A stretch of 64,000 nucleotides of DNA from Halobacteriovoraceae bacterium (GTDB taxonomy: Bacteria; Bdellovibrionota; Bacteriovoracia; Bacteriovoracales; Bacteriovoracaceae): assembly GCA_002713145.1 (NCBI GenBank), contig PAVS01000014.1, forward strand, positions 276,892 to 340,891, in the 5' to 3' direction. The number at the start of each line of letters is the position of its first letter. The stretch's first letter is position 1. Under the pieces are notes generated by a model. The model had not been told where the DNA came from and made no database searches. It was given only the letters and a program-made list of their open reading frames with translations. Position numbers and translations under genes: made by a program. This document shows positions 43,254 through 54,987 of this stretch, in pieces.

Positions 43254-44185
43254 TTCAGAATAATATTTCTTGGGACATCGCCAATTTGATCGATAAAGAT
43301 ACCTTCTTTAAGACCTACATTGGGAAGTAAAATTTCTGGAAGCTCAAATTTAATCAAAAGCGATTCGATTATTTCCATGGCAGGAACAATCACATCGGCC
43401 CTATCTTCTCGCATCGTGAGATAGATAACTCTTTGGCGCAGGCTTAACTTGGCCACTTCTATTTTTATCGCACTTAGTTCTTGTTGGGTAATTTTATGAG
43501 CGGAACGGTTGAAAAATAAATTACGAAGCTTACCCATACGCCTTAAATTTCCACCTGTGCCTATACATAAATCGTATTGAGTATGATCTGGGTTAAATTG
43601 ATCTAATTTGGATTTAAGGTCATCAGTCATGGCATCGATTTCTGAAATGAGCTTAGAAGCTTTTTGCTCTTCTAAAAAGCGAAGAGTACCACAGGGATAA
43701 CTTGTACTAAAAACAACGGATTCATTTTCAACCAGGGAAAACTCCGTTGAGCCCCCACCGATATCAACAAGTAATGATTTTTTTTCTGAAAGATCGACTA
43801 CAGTTCCGATGGCTTTTTGAATAAGGTCGGCTTCAAGTTCACCATTGATAACTTCAATATCAAAACCAACCTTGTCTTTGACCTTACTAATGAGCTCATC
43901 GCTATTTCGGCTATCACGGACAGCTGAAGTTGCTACCACCTTGATATCTTCCAGTTCATGAGCTGAGATGGCATCTTTGAGTTGATGAAAGGCTTTTGTT
44001 GTTTGCTTTATTTTACCAGGACTAAATTCACCTTGGGTGAAGGCTTCTCCTCCTAAGCGTAAGGGATAGCGAAATGTCTCAATAACTTCAAGGTCATTGG
44101 CATGATCCAGTATAGCGACTGACGCCCTCATAGCGTTAGAGCCGATATCAACAGCGAGGTATTTTTTTTCGTCTTCAAAATTCAT
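43250..44185 (-). CDS. ppx: Exopolyphosphatase / pppGpp phosphohydrolase
   Basis: A 311-aa sugar-kinase-fold phosphatase with AVDIGSNAMRASVAIL (P-loop 1), VATSAVRDSRN, LLVDIGGGSTEFSL and CIGTGGNLRRM, as in Ppx/GppA. It lacks the C-terminal HD extension of the long Ppx form. ATG 44185 with AGAGAG upstream is preferred. Convergent with ppk1 it gives synthesis and degradation of polyphosphate side by side. Confidence 0.93.
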   Translation of the reverse strand: MNFEDEKKYLAVDIGSNAMRASVAILDHANDLEVIETFRYPLRLGGEAFTQGEFSPGKIKQTTKAFHQLKDAISAHELEDIKVVATSAVRDSRNSDELISKVKDKVGFDIEVINGELEADLIQKAIGTVVDLSEKKSLLVDIGGGSTEFSLVENESVVFSTSYPCGTLRFLEEQKASKLISEIDAMTDDLKSKLDQFNPDHTQYDLCIGTGGNLRRMGKLRNLFFNRSAHKITQQELSAIKIEVAKLSLRQRVIYLTMREDRADVIVPAMEIIESLLIKFELPEILLPNVGLKEGIFIDQIGDVPRNIILN

Positions 44186-44234
44186 GTTATCTCTCTTGAG
44201 AAAATCATAACAACACAATACTTAAAGCGCAAAG

Positions 44235-45800
44235 CTAAACCCTCTTCTGAGTAAGACTTTCAAGAAATTCACCTTCAATCACCACAACAGTTGGTTTAGG
44301 AGTCGAACCTGTGGGCCATGTACTGGTGGGTTGGTGGATATTTCTGGTTCCCTCGCCAGGATGTTGAACTGAGACAAATAAACTTTTTTGATCTGGAGAA
44401 AAACACAGGCCTGTGAACTCTGCGTCAACTGGACAGCTGGCCACTTGAATAACTTCACCTGCAGCAGCTCCACTCGTCGGAATGACAAAAAGCCCATTAT
44501 TTCCAAAACTTTTATAGGGCGATTGACCAATATCCTTATCACTCATATCCGTGGCCATCCATAAATGACCATTTTGATCAAAGGCAAGGTTATCTGGACA
44601 AGCAAATTGAGAAGCTTCTCCGCCCATAACAAAAGTTTCATGAGTAAAGTTTAAGGAAGTATGATCAGCGTTTTTCTCAGAAACCTTTAAAATGGAGCCA
44701 AAGGGATCATGACGCTTATCACTTCGAGTGAGGGTTACATAGACGTCACCATTATGGGGGTGAACCTCAATATCTTCTGGTCTGTTAAGAGGAGTTGCTC
44801 CCACAATCTTAGAAGCTTCCCGGCAATAAGTAAGGACTTCTATTTGGTTTTTGAAATGTTTTTTTAATTCAGGTGATTTTTCAAGGTCCAAGGGAAGCCA
44901 TTTTCCTTGCTCAAGATTGGCCACATATAAGGTGCCTTGTTTAAAGTCTTTATCATTTTGAGAAACAAACTTATAAAGATGCTCATCTTCTTTGTCATCT
45001 CCACTGTAAACAACGACTTGATTGTTACTGACAGTACAGGTTGCACTTTCATGACCAAAGCGTCCTAGATTGATATGTTTTTGAGCAGCTCCCGTTTCTG
45101 GTTCGATTTCCACCACCCAAGAGTAATGCTCAATAGGGTGAGGGTAGAACTTTTCCCATTGAGACCATTGGGAAGAGGGACGAAAGTCTCCAGTGTGTCG
45201 GTTCTTTTCTCCATAATTTTTGTGAGGATTTTCTTCACAAGAAAGAAAAGTTCCCCAAGGAGTAAACCCTCCCGCACAATTTGAACATGTTCCTTCTACG
45301 ATCTTGGCTCCCATTATCTCTTTGTCATATGCAAACTTTATAGGTGTGTCTCCTCTCACTCCGCGGTTATGTGGATCACCCGCTTGAAATCTCCATTTTT
45401 GGTTTTCTTTTTTGACTTTTATAATACTGCCACCAACAGAGCGACGTTCTTTATCAATATTTTCCTTTGAGCGCTCTCGTCCACTGACAAAAAGCGGATT
45501 GGTGTATTCATGATTCACCCACATGATGAGTTCATCAGGTGAGAGAGGTTTATAAGTGATATAATCATTATTAAAACCAAAGGCTTCATGTTGATTAATT
45601 GAATCCCCCCAACTAATAAGAGGGTAATAATGGAGACCCTCTCGTAAAATCAAATCATCTTTAAAACTAGGAAGCCGACGAGAGGAGAGAGCTTTCTTCT
45701 GATGAGAACAGGATCCTAATAGTGATAAGCTAGATAACTGGGAGAGGCCCACACTTGAGACCCCAAGAAATTTTAAAAATTCGCGTCTATTTTTATTCAT
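44235..45800 (-). CDS. phoX: PhoX-family phosphatase, Tat-exported
   Basis: The 521-aa protein starts with a Tat signal (NRREFLKFLGVSSVGLS, with lipobox-like LLGSC) and contains PhoX/DUF839 blocks: GGFTPWGTFLSCEE, RFGHESATC, VVYSGDDKEDEHLYKF, NRPEDIEVHP and AFDQNGHLWMATD. PhoX enzymes release phosphate from esters in the periplasm using iron and calcium. TATAAT lies six bases before ATG on the minus strand (45812-45807), with no ribosome binding site, suggesting a leaderless message. Confidence 0.85.
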   Translation of the reverse strand: MNKNRREFLKFLGVSSVGLSQLSSLSLLGSCSHQKKALSSRRLPSFKDDLILREGLHYYPLISWGDSINQHEAFGFNNDYITYKPLSPDELIMWVNHEYTNPLFVSGRERSKENIDKERRSVGGSIIKVKKENQKWRFQAGDPHNRGVRGDTPIKFAYDKEIMGAKIVEGTCSNCAGGFTPWGTFLSCEENPHKNYGEKNRHTGDFRPSSQWSQWEKFYPHPIEHYSWVVEIEPETGAAQKHINLGRFGHESATCTVSNNQVVVYSGDDKEDEHLYKFVSQNDKDFKQGTLYVANLEQGKWLPLDLEKSPELKKHFKNQIEVLTYCREASKIVGATPLNRPEDIEVHPHNGDVYVTLTRSDKRHDPFGSILKVSEKNADHTSLNFTHETFVMGGEASQFACPDNLAFDQNGHLWMATDMSDKDIGQSPYKSFGNNGLFVIPTSGAAAGEVIQVASCPVDAEFTGLCFSPDQKSLFVSVQHPGEGTRNIHQPTSTWPTGSTPKPTVVVIEGEFLESLTQKRV

Positions 45801-45806
45801 AGAGAA

Positions 45807-45812
45807 ATTATA
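45807..45812 (-). promoter_or_regulatory. -10 box of a probable leaderless phoX transcript
   Basis: TATAAT on the minus strand, then TTCTCT and ATG. The A of ATG is seven bases from the box end, the expected transcription start. The -35 site is weak (CTGGCG). The same TATAAT-N6-ATG spacing is seen at 7703 and 12912. Confidence 0.55.
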
Positions 45813-45899
45813 ATGAGTCTGATTGATCTCGCCAGTTAAAAAACAATGAGAGGTATCGTGATTTCAGGTAGATAGCTTGCAGGTCTCATAACTTAAAGC

Positions 45900-45927
45900 T
45901 AAATAAACCCTCTTTTTTTGGCGATAA
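45900..45927 (+). promoter_or_regulatory. Sigma-28 (FliA)-type promoter of the VWA lipoprotein gene
   Basis: TAAA (45900-45903), 16-bp spacer, GGCGATAA (45920-45927), matching the FliA -10 in seven of eight bases. Start near 45934. CCCTC (45908-45912) could pair with GAGGG (45936-45940) of the ribosome binding region, but only on an RNA starting further upstream. Confidence 0.5.
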
Positions 45928-45943
45928 GAAAAGGTGAGGGAAT

Positions 45944-49780
<3,837 letters not shown>

Positions 49781-49914
49781 TCAGCTTTTTGGAAAGATGA
49801 ACTCTTTAAATATTCAAATGTTAGCGAATTGATACATTCTTTAAGCTAAAGCTAAAATCCATCCCAAACTCTTTAAGTAAAATTAAACCAGTATATAACT
49901 CAAGGAGAAAAACT

Positions 49915-50454
49915 ATGAAAAACTTTAAAAATGTATTACTGGCTGCTTTAATCGCTACTTCATTCTCGGCTACCGCTGATTTAGGAGATAAGCTCAAAAG
50001 AAACTGGGAAGAAACCACAGGTATTTCTAAGCTTTATTTTGGGCATAGCAATGAAACCCTAAATGTAGGTGTTTCTCATGAAAGAAGAAAAGGAAGTCTA
50101 GGTTGGGATGTTATGTTGCTGTCTTCTGGAGATAATGGAGAAGAAGATTCCATTGCCAGAAAAGATCGCCAACAAATTATATCAACTTCACTTGTACATC
50201 ATTTGAGAGATGGCTCAAACGCAGATGTTTTTCTGGCCACAGGTGCTGCCGCTATTCGCCACGTAGATGTTGAAATTGATGACGATGAGGAAGATGTCAC
50301 AAGCTTTGGACCGACGTTTAAAATTGGATCGAATTACTATTTTAATTCAGATTGGTCAGCTGGACTTGAATATATGACATTTTTAAATTGGACCAGTGAT
50401 GATGTTCAAAGAGAAGATGCCTTTGGATTTCTTTCAATCGGCTATACTTACTAA
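49915..50454 (+). CDS. Secreted beta-barrel-like protein
   Basis: A 179-aa protein with signal peptide (KNVLLAALIATSFSATA) and alternating strands ending in FGFLSIGYTY, the aromatic end typical of outer-membrane barrels. The length fits an eight-stranded barrel of the OmpA/OmpW size. AAGGAG precedes ATG. No specific family. Confidence 0.6.
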   Translation: MKNFKNVLLAALIATSFSATADLGDKLKRNWEETTGISKLYFGHSNETLNVGVSHERRKGSLGWDVMLLSSGDNGEEDSIARKDRQQIISTSLVHHLRDGSNADVFLATGAAAIRHVDVEIDDDEEDVTSFGPTFKIGSNYYFNSDWSAGLEYMTFLNWTSDDVQREDAFGFLSIGYTY

Positions 50455-50478
50455 AAAATTTATTTTAAAAGAGTAGGG

Positions 50479-51220
50479 ATGAAAATCTCTACTCTTATTT
50501 TATTATTATTCCTATGCGAAAATTCCCTGGCAAAAAACCAGAAATTTAATCCTCTTGCGACTATTAACTCTCATACTCTTGAAAAATACAAATTTGCTTT
50601 CACTCGTACCCCTATGGGAAATATCAATTCTAATTTTGTTTCGAGTGCGCTGAATTTTGGTGTGTTTTCTAGGTTGGAGTTGGGGACGGTACCTCTTTTC
50701 TATACCAGTCCGGATCATATCTCTAAATTATAATTTCAAAATTCTTATATGGGATGGAGATGTGACAAAGTGGAGTTTAAGTGGGGCTGAATTAAAATTT
50801 AAAACAGAAATTGAATTGGATGAAGAAGTTGAAAAAACTGAAATAGAAATGAGAACTATCCATTTGGGCGTAAACATTCATATTCCGGATTCTCCCTTGG
50901 TTATCGGGTTAGCTGCGGCTCAGTCCTGTGGTTATATCGATTCTAAAGATGTTTTCGTAAGAATTTTCTCTCAGCGCTGTGAAGATGAGACAGGTTTTGA
51001 TCTCCAATATGAATTTAGAAATGATCAATGGATTACTATTGGACAGGGCCGCTACCGGGAAGCAGGATTAACTCCTTTTGAATCGGTACAAAGCGGATAT
51101 GGAATTGCTTATAGTTTCTTTCGAGCAAAAAAACTTTTCTCACGTCCTTCAGTGGGTGTCTACCAAGCAGAAGGTGGCGACACTCTTTTTTTGCTCACCA
51201 CAACTTTTAATGAGGAATAA
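50479..51220 (+). pseudogene. Frameshifted secreted protein gene
   Basis: The first part (50479-50733) encodes a signal peptide (KISTLILLLFLCENSLA) and about 65 residues, then stops in SPDHISKL. The second frame continues the same style of protein without a start of its own (NYNFKILIWDGDV onwards to 51220, ending FLLTTTFNEE). Removing one A in the AAA near 50728 would restore a single frame, giving ISNYNFKIL. The joined protein of about 246 aa would be another envelope protein. Either a real lesion or a sequencing error. Confidence 0.6.
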
Positions 51221-51221
51221 T

Positions 51222-51572
51222 ATGTTGAAAATCTATGCAAATCCTAAATGCTCCAAAAGTAGAAAAGTTTTAGAAGTTCTCAATAGAGAAGGTATTCACT
51301 ATGAGGAAATTCACTATCTAGAGAAAAAACTTTCCCCATCAGAAATACTCATTCTGGCACAAGCAGCAAACCTAAAAGTCATAGATCTCATAAGGAAGAA
51401 AGAAGATGTCTTTTCTGAACTTAATATTGAGTGGGAAAAGGATGAACTCGCGGCTCAGGCTATAGTTAATAACCCCATCTTACTTGAGCGACCTATAGCT
51501 TCATTGGGAAATAAGGCCATGATTGTGCGTTCAGATGAGGCTATTGAAGAGCTCATTAGACAACTTCTATAA
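51222..51572 (+). CDS. arsC: ArsC-family arsenate reductase-like protein
   Basis: A 116-aa thioredoxin-fold protein beginning LKIYANPKCSKSRKVLEVL with the active Cys of the ArsC/Spx family, then EIHYLEKKLS and NPILLERPIASLGNKAMIVR (RPI block with the conserved Arg). It probably reduces arsenate with glutathione or glutaredoxin; no other ars gene is nearby. GAGG is 8 nt before ATG 51222. Confidence 0.88.
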   Translation: MLKIYANPKCSKSRKVLEVLNREGIHYEEIHYLEKKLSPSEILILAQAANLKVIDLIRKKEDVFSELNIEWEKDELAAQAIVNNPILLERPIASLGNKAMIVRSDEAIEELIRQLL

Positions 51573-51642
51573 AATTATTCAAAGAGATAGTTTGATTATA
51601 TCGAATTTTTTATTAGTTTTACTGGAACAGGGAATAATGAAT

Positions 51643-51948
51643 TCATAAGAGGCCTTGATCATTTGACAGTTGCCAAGGCCTTTTTCTCTTTTTACTTCGA
51701 GCTTTATGTTTTTGAATTTGCTTGAGAATAGCTTCTTGAGCTTTTTCAATTGATAGGTGCAAGTTTTCGTCTTTTTTCGCTGCCACCAATACTTTTTTGG
51801 GAGGTACATGCGCTTGTATTTTAGTTTTAAAAGTTTTTGGTTCAAGCTCAGCTATTTGCACCTCTATAGACTTTATATGTGGCGCAATTTTTAAAATATT
51901 GTTTTTCGCTTTAGTGCGAAGTTTAATTTTTTGGTTTCTTGATGTCAT
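51643..51948 (-). CDS. Hibernation-promoting-factor-like protein 1
   Basis: The 101-aa protein has the short HPF pattern: strands IKSIEVQIAE and KTFKTKIQAHVPPKKVLVAA, then the helix SIEKAQEAILKQIQKHK and a very basic tail (RSKKRKR) that can bind rRNA. Start ATG 51948 follows TTGGAGG by 6 nt. It is the second gene of a pair with the gene upstream. The last codons contain a terminator for the opposite strand. Confidence 0.7.
   Translation of the reverse strand: MTSRNQKIKLRTKAKNNILKIAPHIKSIEVQIAELEPKTFKTKIQAHVPPKKVLVAAKKDENLHLSIEKAQEAILKQIQKHKARSKKRKRPWQLSNDQGLL
51651..51690 (+). terminator. Terminator of arsC located inside the opposite gene
   Basis: GGCCTTG (51651-51657) pairs with CAAGGCC (51674-51680) around a 16-base loop, then TTTTTCTCTTTTT. 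Oriented to stop the plus-strand arsC message, it lies in the final codons of the minus-strand hibernation-factor gene. Confidence 0.75.
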
Positions 51949-51969
51949 AGGAACCTCCAACAATTTAAC

Positions 51970-52335
51970 TTAAGAGCATTTTTGTGCTAAATGGGTTGCG
52001 GCCCTGATCTGTTTAAATACGGAGTCACTAAACCGTGTTCTTTTCCACTCTAAGATCTGTCGATCAATATCTTCCTGCATCAGCATATAAGCTTGGATGG
52101 GCTCTGTGCCTGCTTTAATTGAGGCGAAAGTTTTGCCATAACTTTTTACCACAAGGGTACCTTTTACACAGGACTCTCTTTTGGTAAAAAAGAGTTTGAT
52201 TTTGGAGTGAGCAGGAGAGCGTTCCTGGAGTTGATTTAGTTGGTGGGTGATAAAAGATTGTTGGGAATGTGAGAGGCTAATCCCAAAAGGTAGATCATTG
52301 TCTTTCTCGATGAGATTTAAGGTCTGCTTTTTCAT
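51970..52335 (-). CDS. Hibernation-promoting-factor-like protein 2
   Basis: A 121-aa protein with the S30AE/HPF fold pattern: helix SHSQQSFITHQLNQLQERS, strand KIKLFFTKR, strand GTLVVKSYGKTFASIKAG, helix QAYMLMQEDIDRQILEWKRTR. GGAGG lies 6 nt before ATG. It is followed after 21 nt by the second HPF-like gene. Two different short HPF-like proteins could form a hetero-pair on inactive ribosomes, which is inference. Confidence 0.7.
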   Translation of the reverse strand: MKKQTLNLIEKDNDLPFGISLSHSQQSFITHQLNQLQERSPAHSKIKLFFTKRESCVKGTLVVKSYGKTFASIKAGTEPIQAYMLMQEDIDRQILEWKRTRFSDSVFKQIRAATHLAQKCS

Positions 52336-52654
52336 AACACCTCCTCGTTAAGTTAAGTCAAAGCATAGCTTAAAAGTTGAAAAAAACTTTTCACAAAAAG
52401 ATAATGGGTGCAAAAATATAAACGTCAAGGGGGAGAGATTAAAAAAAATAAGTCGACCTTGCCGGTCCGCCATTTAGAAGGAAGACAATTCTTTAGAGAG
52501 GTTAAAACAGAATAGTTCTCTATCTTGATAAAATTTTTCAATACAAGCGTTATATGGCACTTCTAAAAAATTTTAATAACTAAGTCAGATTGATTATTAT
52601 GAGCTAAGAGTTAATAAATTTGGAAAGTAAGGATTTTTATTAACATGGCAGAGT

Positions 52655-52675
52655 AAATGTAATTTATTTACATTT
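52655..52675. promoter_or_regulatory. Operator-like palindrome upstream of the RiPP-like operon
   Basis: Perfect 8-bp arms AAATGTAA and TTACATTT separated by TTTAT. It is 128 bases upstream of the precursor promoter, so it could bind a dimeric regulator. No second copy was noticed. Confidence 0.45.
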
Positions 52676-52779
52676 GGGCTTTATGCAATACTAGGCGTTT
52701 ACCAGCGAATGAGCATTAAGTTATGACAAATAATTCTTGCAAATTTGATCTTTACTCAATTTTTATTTCTACTTTTAAA

Positions 52780-52808
52780 TTGTGTTTTATCAAGCCATGA
52801 AATATAAT
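52780..52808 (+). promoter_or_regulatory. Promoter of the RiPP-like precursor, probably leaderless
   Basis: TTGTGT (52780-52785), exact 17-bp spacer, TATAAT (52803-52808). The expected start is at 52815 or 52816, where the ATG begins, and no Shine-Dalgarno sequence exists. The -35 matches only in TTG. Confidence 0.55.
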
Positions 52809-52815
52809 TCTAGAT

Positions 52816-52947
52816 ATGTCAAATGAGAAGAAGAAGTATACCAAACCTACCATTGAAGAAATAGATATCGAAAGTGAAATCGATTTTAACAATATTGATA
52901 AGCAAGTGGAAACTCTTGTTGCATTTGCCTCGTCATCATCTTCTTAA
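52816..52947 (+). CDS. RiPP-like precursor peptide, 43 aa
   Basis: A short gene absent from standard length-limited ORF lists. The peptide begins MSNEKKKYTKPTIEEIDIE, with KYTKPTI fitting the YxxP-type leader motif that PqqD-like recognition proteins bind in lasso and related RiPP leaders. A mid part is acidic and aromatic-poor (SEIDFNNIDKQVETLV), and the end is AFASSSSS. The five C-terminal serines are the obvious modification sites. There is no Cys, no radical-SAM-type Gly repeat and no lasso core. It is the first gene of a coupled operon; the next gene starts 10 nt after its stop. Confidence 0.7.
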   Translation: MSNEKKKYTKPTIEEIDIESEIDFNNIDKQVETLVAFASSSSS

Positions 52948-52957
52948 AAACTTCTTC

Positions 52958-53875
52958 ATGTCAAAGCTTCAACTAGGCTACCTTGAGAATAAAGTCTTTG
53001 AAGATTTGTCAGCAGTTACTGAATTAAGCTCTATCTTATTTTTTGGAAATCGATCTAATAAATTGAGTGACGTCGATATTCTAATTATTTTGAAAGGGAA
53101 TGTGACTGCACAGATACGAGAGGAAACTAAGCTTATTCTTGAGCATTATTATCCCCACCGATTTATTGATTCTATCTTTTTGAATTATTCATATATTCAT
53201 TATACCCCGATATTCTCCCACTATCCATTGTTTAAGCTAAACCAATTAATCAGAGATCAAAATTTTTTTTCCATAGGAAATGAAAGTATAAGTAAATTTC
53301 ATAGCCTAAAGACGTGCCAAATGGATAATCATAATCTTTTAAGACTTATTCATGATTATTTTAGAGTTTTAGATTTTTTTGTATCTAGAGATAAAACCTA
53401 CAATTGGTGTGAGCTAAAATATATGTTCTCTCTTTATATCTCTTATCACTTTTATAAGCAAAAGTTGAATGAGTTCGCAGATAAACAATTGAAAATTGAC
53501 TCTCTTTCTCAAGTGTCTGAGCATGCTCTCATCATTAATATTCTCTATAAAAAATTTAGCTTTTGGAAACCCGTTTCCAATTCGAAAATAAATGGTATGT
53601 ACTATAGATTAGTAGAAATATTTATTCATTCAGTAAGTAAAATTATTGAAGAAATGAATACGACATGGCCCACCCTGGTGGTTGATTTACAAATGATTGA
53701 TTTTAAAATTAAACACAATGATCTCACACTCTCTCTGCTAGCTGATGATAAAAGACTAGAAAAAAGTTTCTTTTACGATTATCATTGGTTTATTAAAAAA
53801 CAATTAGAAAAATACCCAAATATGCAGGCTACTGAATCAATCAAAAATACAAATGTTTATTTAAGAGGTGCTTAA
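52958..53875 (+). CDS. Pol-beta-superfamily nucleotidyltransferase
   Basis: A 305-aa protein. The motif FFGNRSNKLSDVDILIIL (residues 28-45) is the hG[GS]...DxD signature of minimal nucleotidyltransferases, with catalytic Asp38 and Asp40; a third Asp may be in RFIDSIFL. The rest is helical and aromatic-rich. It may transfer a nucleotide, phosphate-sugar or similar group to the serine tail. ATG 52958 is chosen because the earlier in-frame start lies inside the precursor gene. Nucleotidyltransferases occur in some lasso-peptide clusters, but this one differs in context. Confidence 0.75.
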   Translation: MSKLQLGYLENKVFEDLSAVTELSSILFFGNRSNKLSDVDILIILKGNVTAQIREETKLILEHYYPHRFIDSIFLNYSYIHYTPIFSHYPLFKLNQLIRDQNFFSIGNESISKFHSLKTCQMDNHNLLRLIHDYFRVLDFFVSRDKTYNWCELKYMFSLYISYHFYKQKLNEFADKQLKIDSLSQVSEHALIINILYKKFSFWKPVSNSKINGMYYRLVEIFIHSVSKIIEEMNTTWPTLVVDLQMIDFKIKHNDLTLSLLADDKRLEKSFFYDYHWFIKKQLEKYPNMQATESIKNTNVYLRGA

Positions 53876-54148
53876 GTGAAGATATCAGTCTCTGATGAAT
53901 TGCTAGATATGGAAGTAGAGGAAAGAAATTACATCATTGCGGACAGTAAAATTTTTAGCTGTAATGAGGTTGGTTATGATATTTTTAAAGCTATACTTGG
54001 TTCTAAGGATAGAGTATGTACATTATCAACTCTTTTGAAATCTTTGTTGGAAATATATCACGTCGATAGAGAGACACTTCAAAAAGATATTGAAGTTTTT
54101 CTTGTAGAGCTCGAAAAATTGAAATTGATAAAGACTTTTAATGAATGA
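53876..54148 (+). CDS. PqqD-like RiPP recognition protein
   Basis: A 90-aa protein of the PqqD/RRE type: strand region MKISVSDELLDMEV, then SKIFSCNEVGYDIFKAIL (the FxLNxxGxxI motif with Ser-Cys), and helices LLEIYHVDRETLQKDIEVFL ending LEKLKLIKTF. Such proteins bind leader peptides and hand them to modifying enzymes. GTG start directly after the stop of the nucleotidyltransferase. It overlaps the next gene by 4 nt. It is the strongest sign that the short upstream ORF is a RiPP precursor. Confidence 0.8.
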   Translation: MKISVSDELLDMEVEERNYIIADSKIFSCNEVGYDIFKAILGSKDRVCTLSTLLKSLLEIYHVDRETLQKDIEVFLVELEKLKLIKTFNE

Positions 54149-54987
54149 AAAAGTTACTCATAGCTCTTTTGACTCTTAATACAGGTTTCGCTTTAGAGAT
54201 CATTTCACACAGAGGGCATGGCTATAAAAAAATTATTGAGAAACCTCAAAAACTATATCGAATAAATAATAATACGATACCAGCGATTGAAAAAGCTTTT
54301 GAATTAGGGGCGACAATAGTTGAAATTGACTTGCAAATGACTAAAGATGGTCAAATTGTATTGTTTCATGATACAAAACTAGATTTTAATACGAATCTTA
54401 AAGGTCGAATTAAGGACTACACCTACGACTCACTTGGAAACTTAAACCGCTATCGTTACTATAAAGAATTTACTGATGCGGAAATAAGTCATCCACCAAC
54501 ACTTTTTAAGGATGTCCTTGAAATATGGGAGAACAAAACCTTTTTATTAAACCCCAAAAACTATTCAAAAAAATTCTCATCAAAACTTTTTCAAATTCTT
54601 AAAAAACAAAGTCATCAAAATTTTTATATATGGGGACATGATCATTTTATTAGAGATTATTTGTACTATGGATTTAGTAAAGATAAAGTCCTTCCGAATC
54701 ACCATCAGTCCTATAAGTGTTGGGAAGATTTTTACCAGTTCCCGGAGCAAGTGCTTTTGTTTCAACTTCCTCAAAGCTGTTATCTATTTAAAAATCTCAT
54801 TCGTCTCACTGGGCCCAAAGAATATTTTTGGATTTATCACTTCTCAAAAACATTCAAGCTTAATGGATTCAATCTATGGGTATTCTTTATAAATGATAGT
54901 TTAAACTTTAATATAATCAAAGATTATGCAGTTTTCGGATTCATGTCCTCCAAGCTTCATTTACTACCTTTAAAAGTGCAGCAGTGA
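54145..54987 (+). CDS. Secreted glycerophosphodiester phosphodiesterase-like enzyme
   Basis: The 280-aa protein has signal peptide MKKLLIALLTLNTGFA, then the GDPD catalytic set: SHRGHGY (His22, Arg23), VEIDLQMTKDGQ (Glu60, Asp62) and FHD (His75, Asp76). All expected active-site residues are present. It would act outside the cytoplasm. GDPD enzymes cut glycerol-phosphate diesters; here a phosphodiester on the peptide or a lipid could be the target. ATGA overlap with the upstream gene. Confidence 0.85.
   Translation: MKKLLIALLTLNTGFALEIISHRGHGYKKIIEKPQKLYRINNNTIPAIEKAFELGATIVEIDLQMTKDGQIVLFHDTKLDFNTNLKGRIKDYTYDSLGNLNRYRYYKEFTDAEISHPPTLFKDVLEIWENKTFLLNPKNYSKKFSSKLFQILKKQSHQNFYIWGHDHFIRDYLYYGFSKDKVLPNHHQSYKCWEDFYQFPEQVLLFQLPQSCYLFKNLIRLTGPKEYFWIYHFSKTFKLNGFNLWVFFINDSLNFNIIKDYAVFGFMSSKLHLLPLKVQQ

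Larger units (their letters stand above)
52336..52815. promoter_or_regulatory. Long AT-rich intergenic region before the RiPP-like operon
   Basis: About 480 bases without a convincing gene. AAAAGTT/AACTTTT (inverted, near 52371-52391) lies in the promoter side of the hibernation genes. AAATGTAA-N5-TTACATTT at 52655-52675 is a 21-bp operator-like palindrome. The rest is AT-rich with no tRNA-like fold seen. The region marks the left boundary of the accessory block. Confidence 0.4.

Noticed and set aside
50700..50740. Programmed frameshift in the secreted-protein gene
   Set aside because: No slippery heptamer, stem or pseudoknot was seen; a single-base lesion is simpler.
51579..51845. Alternative 88-codon frame over the first hibernation gene
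   Set aside because: Overlaps the better-supported HPF-like frame, lacks a ribosome binding site and ends in low-complexity Lys-rich sequence.
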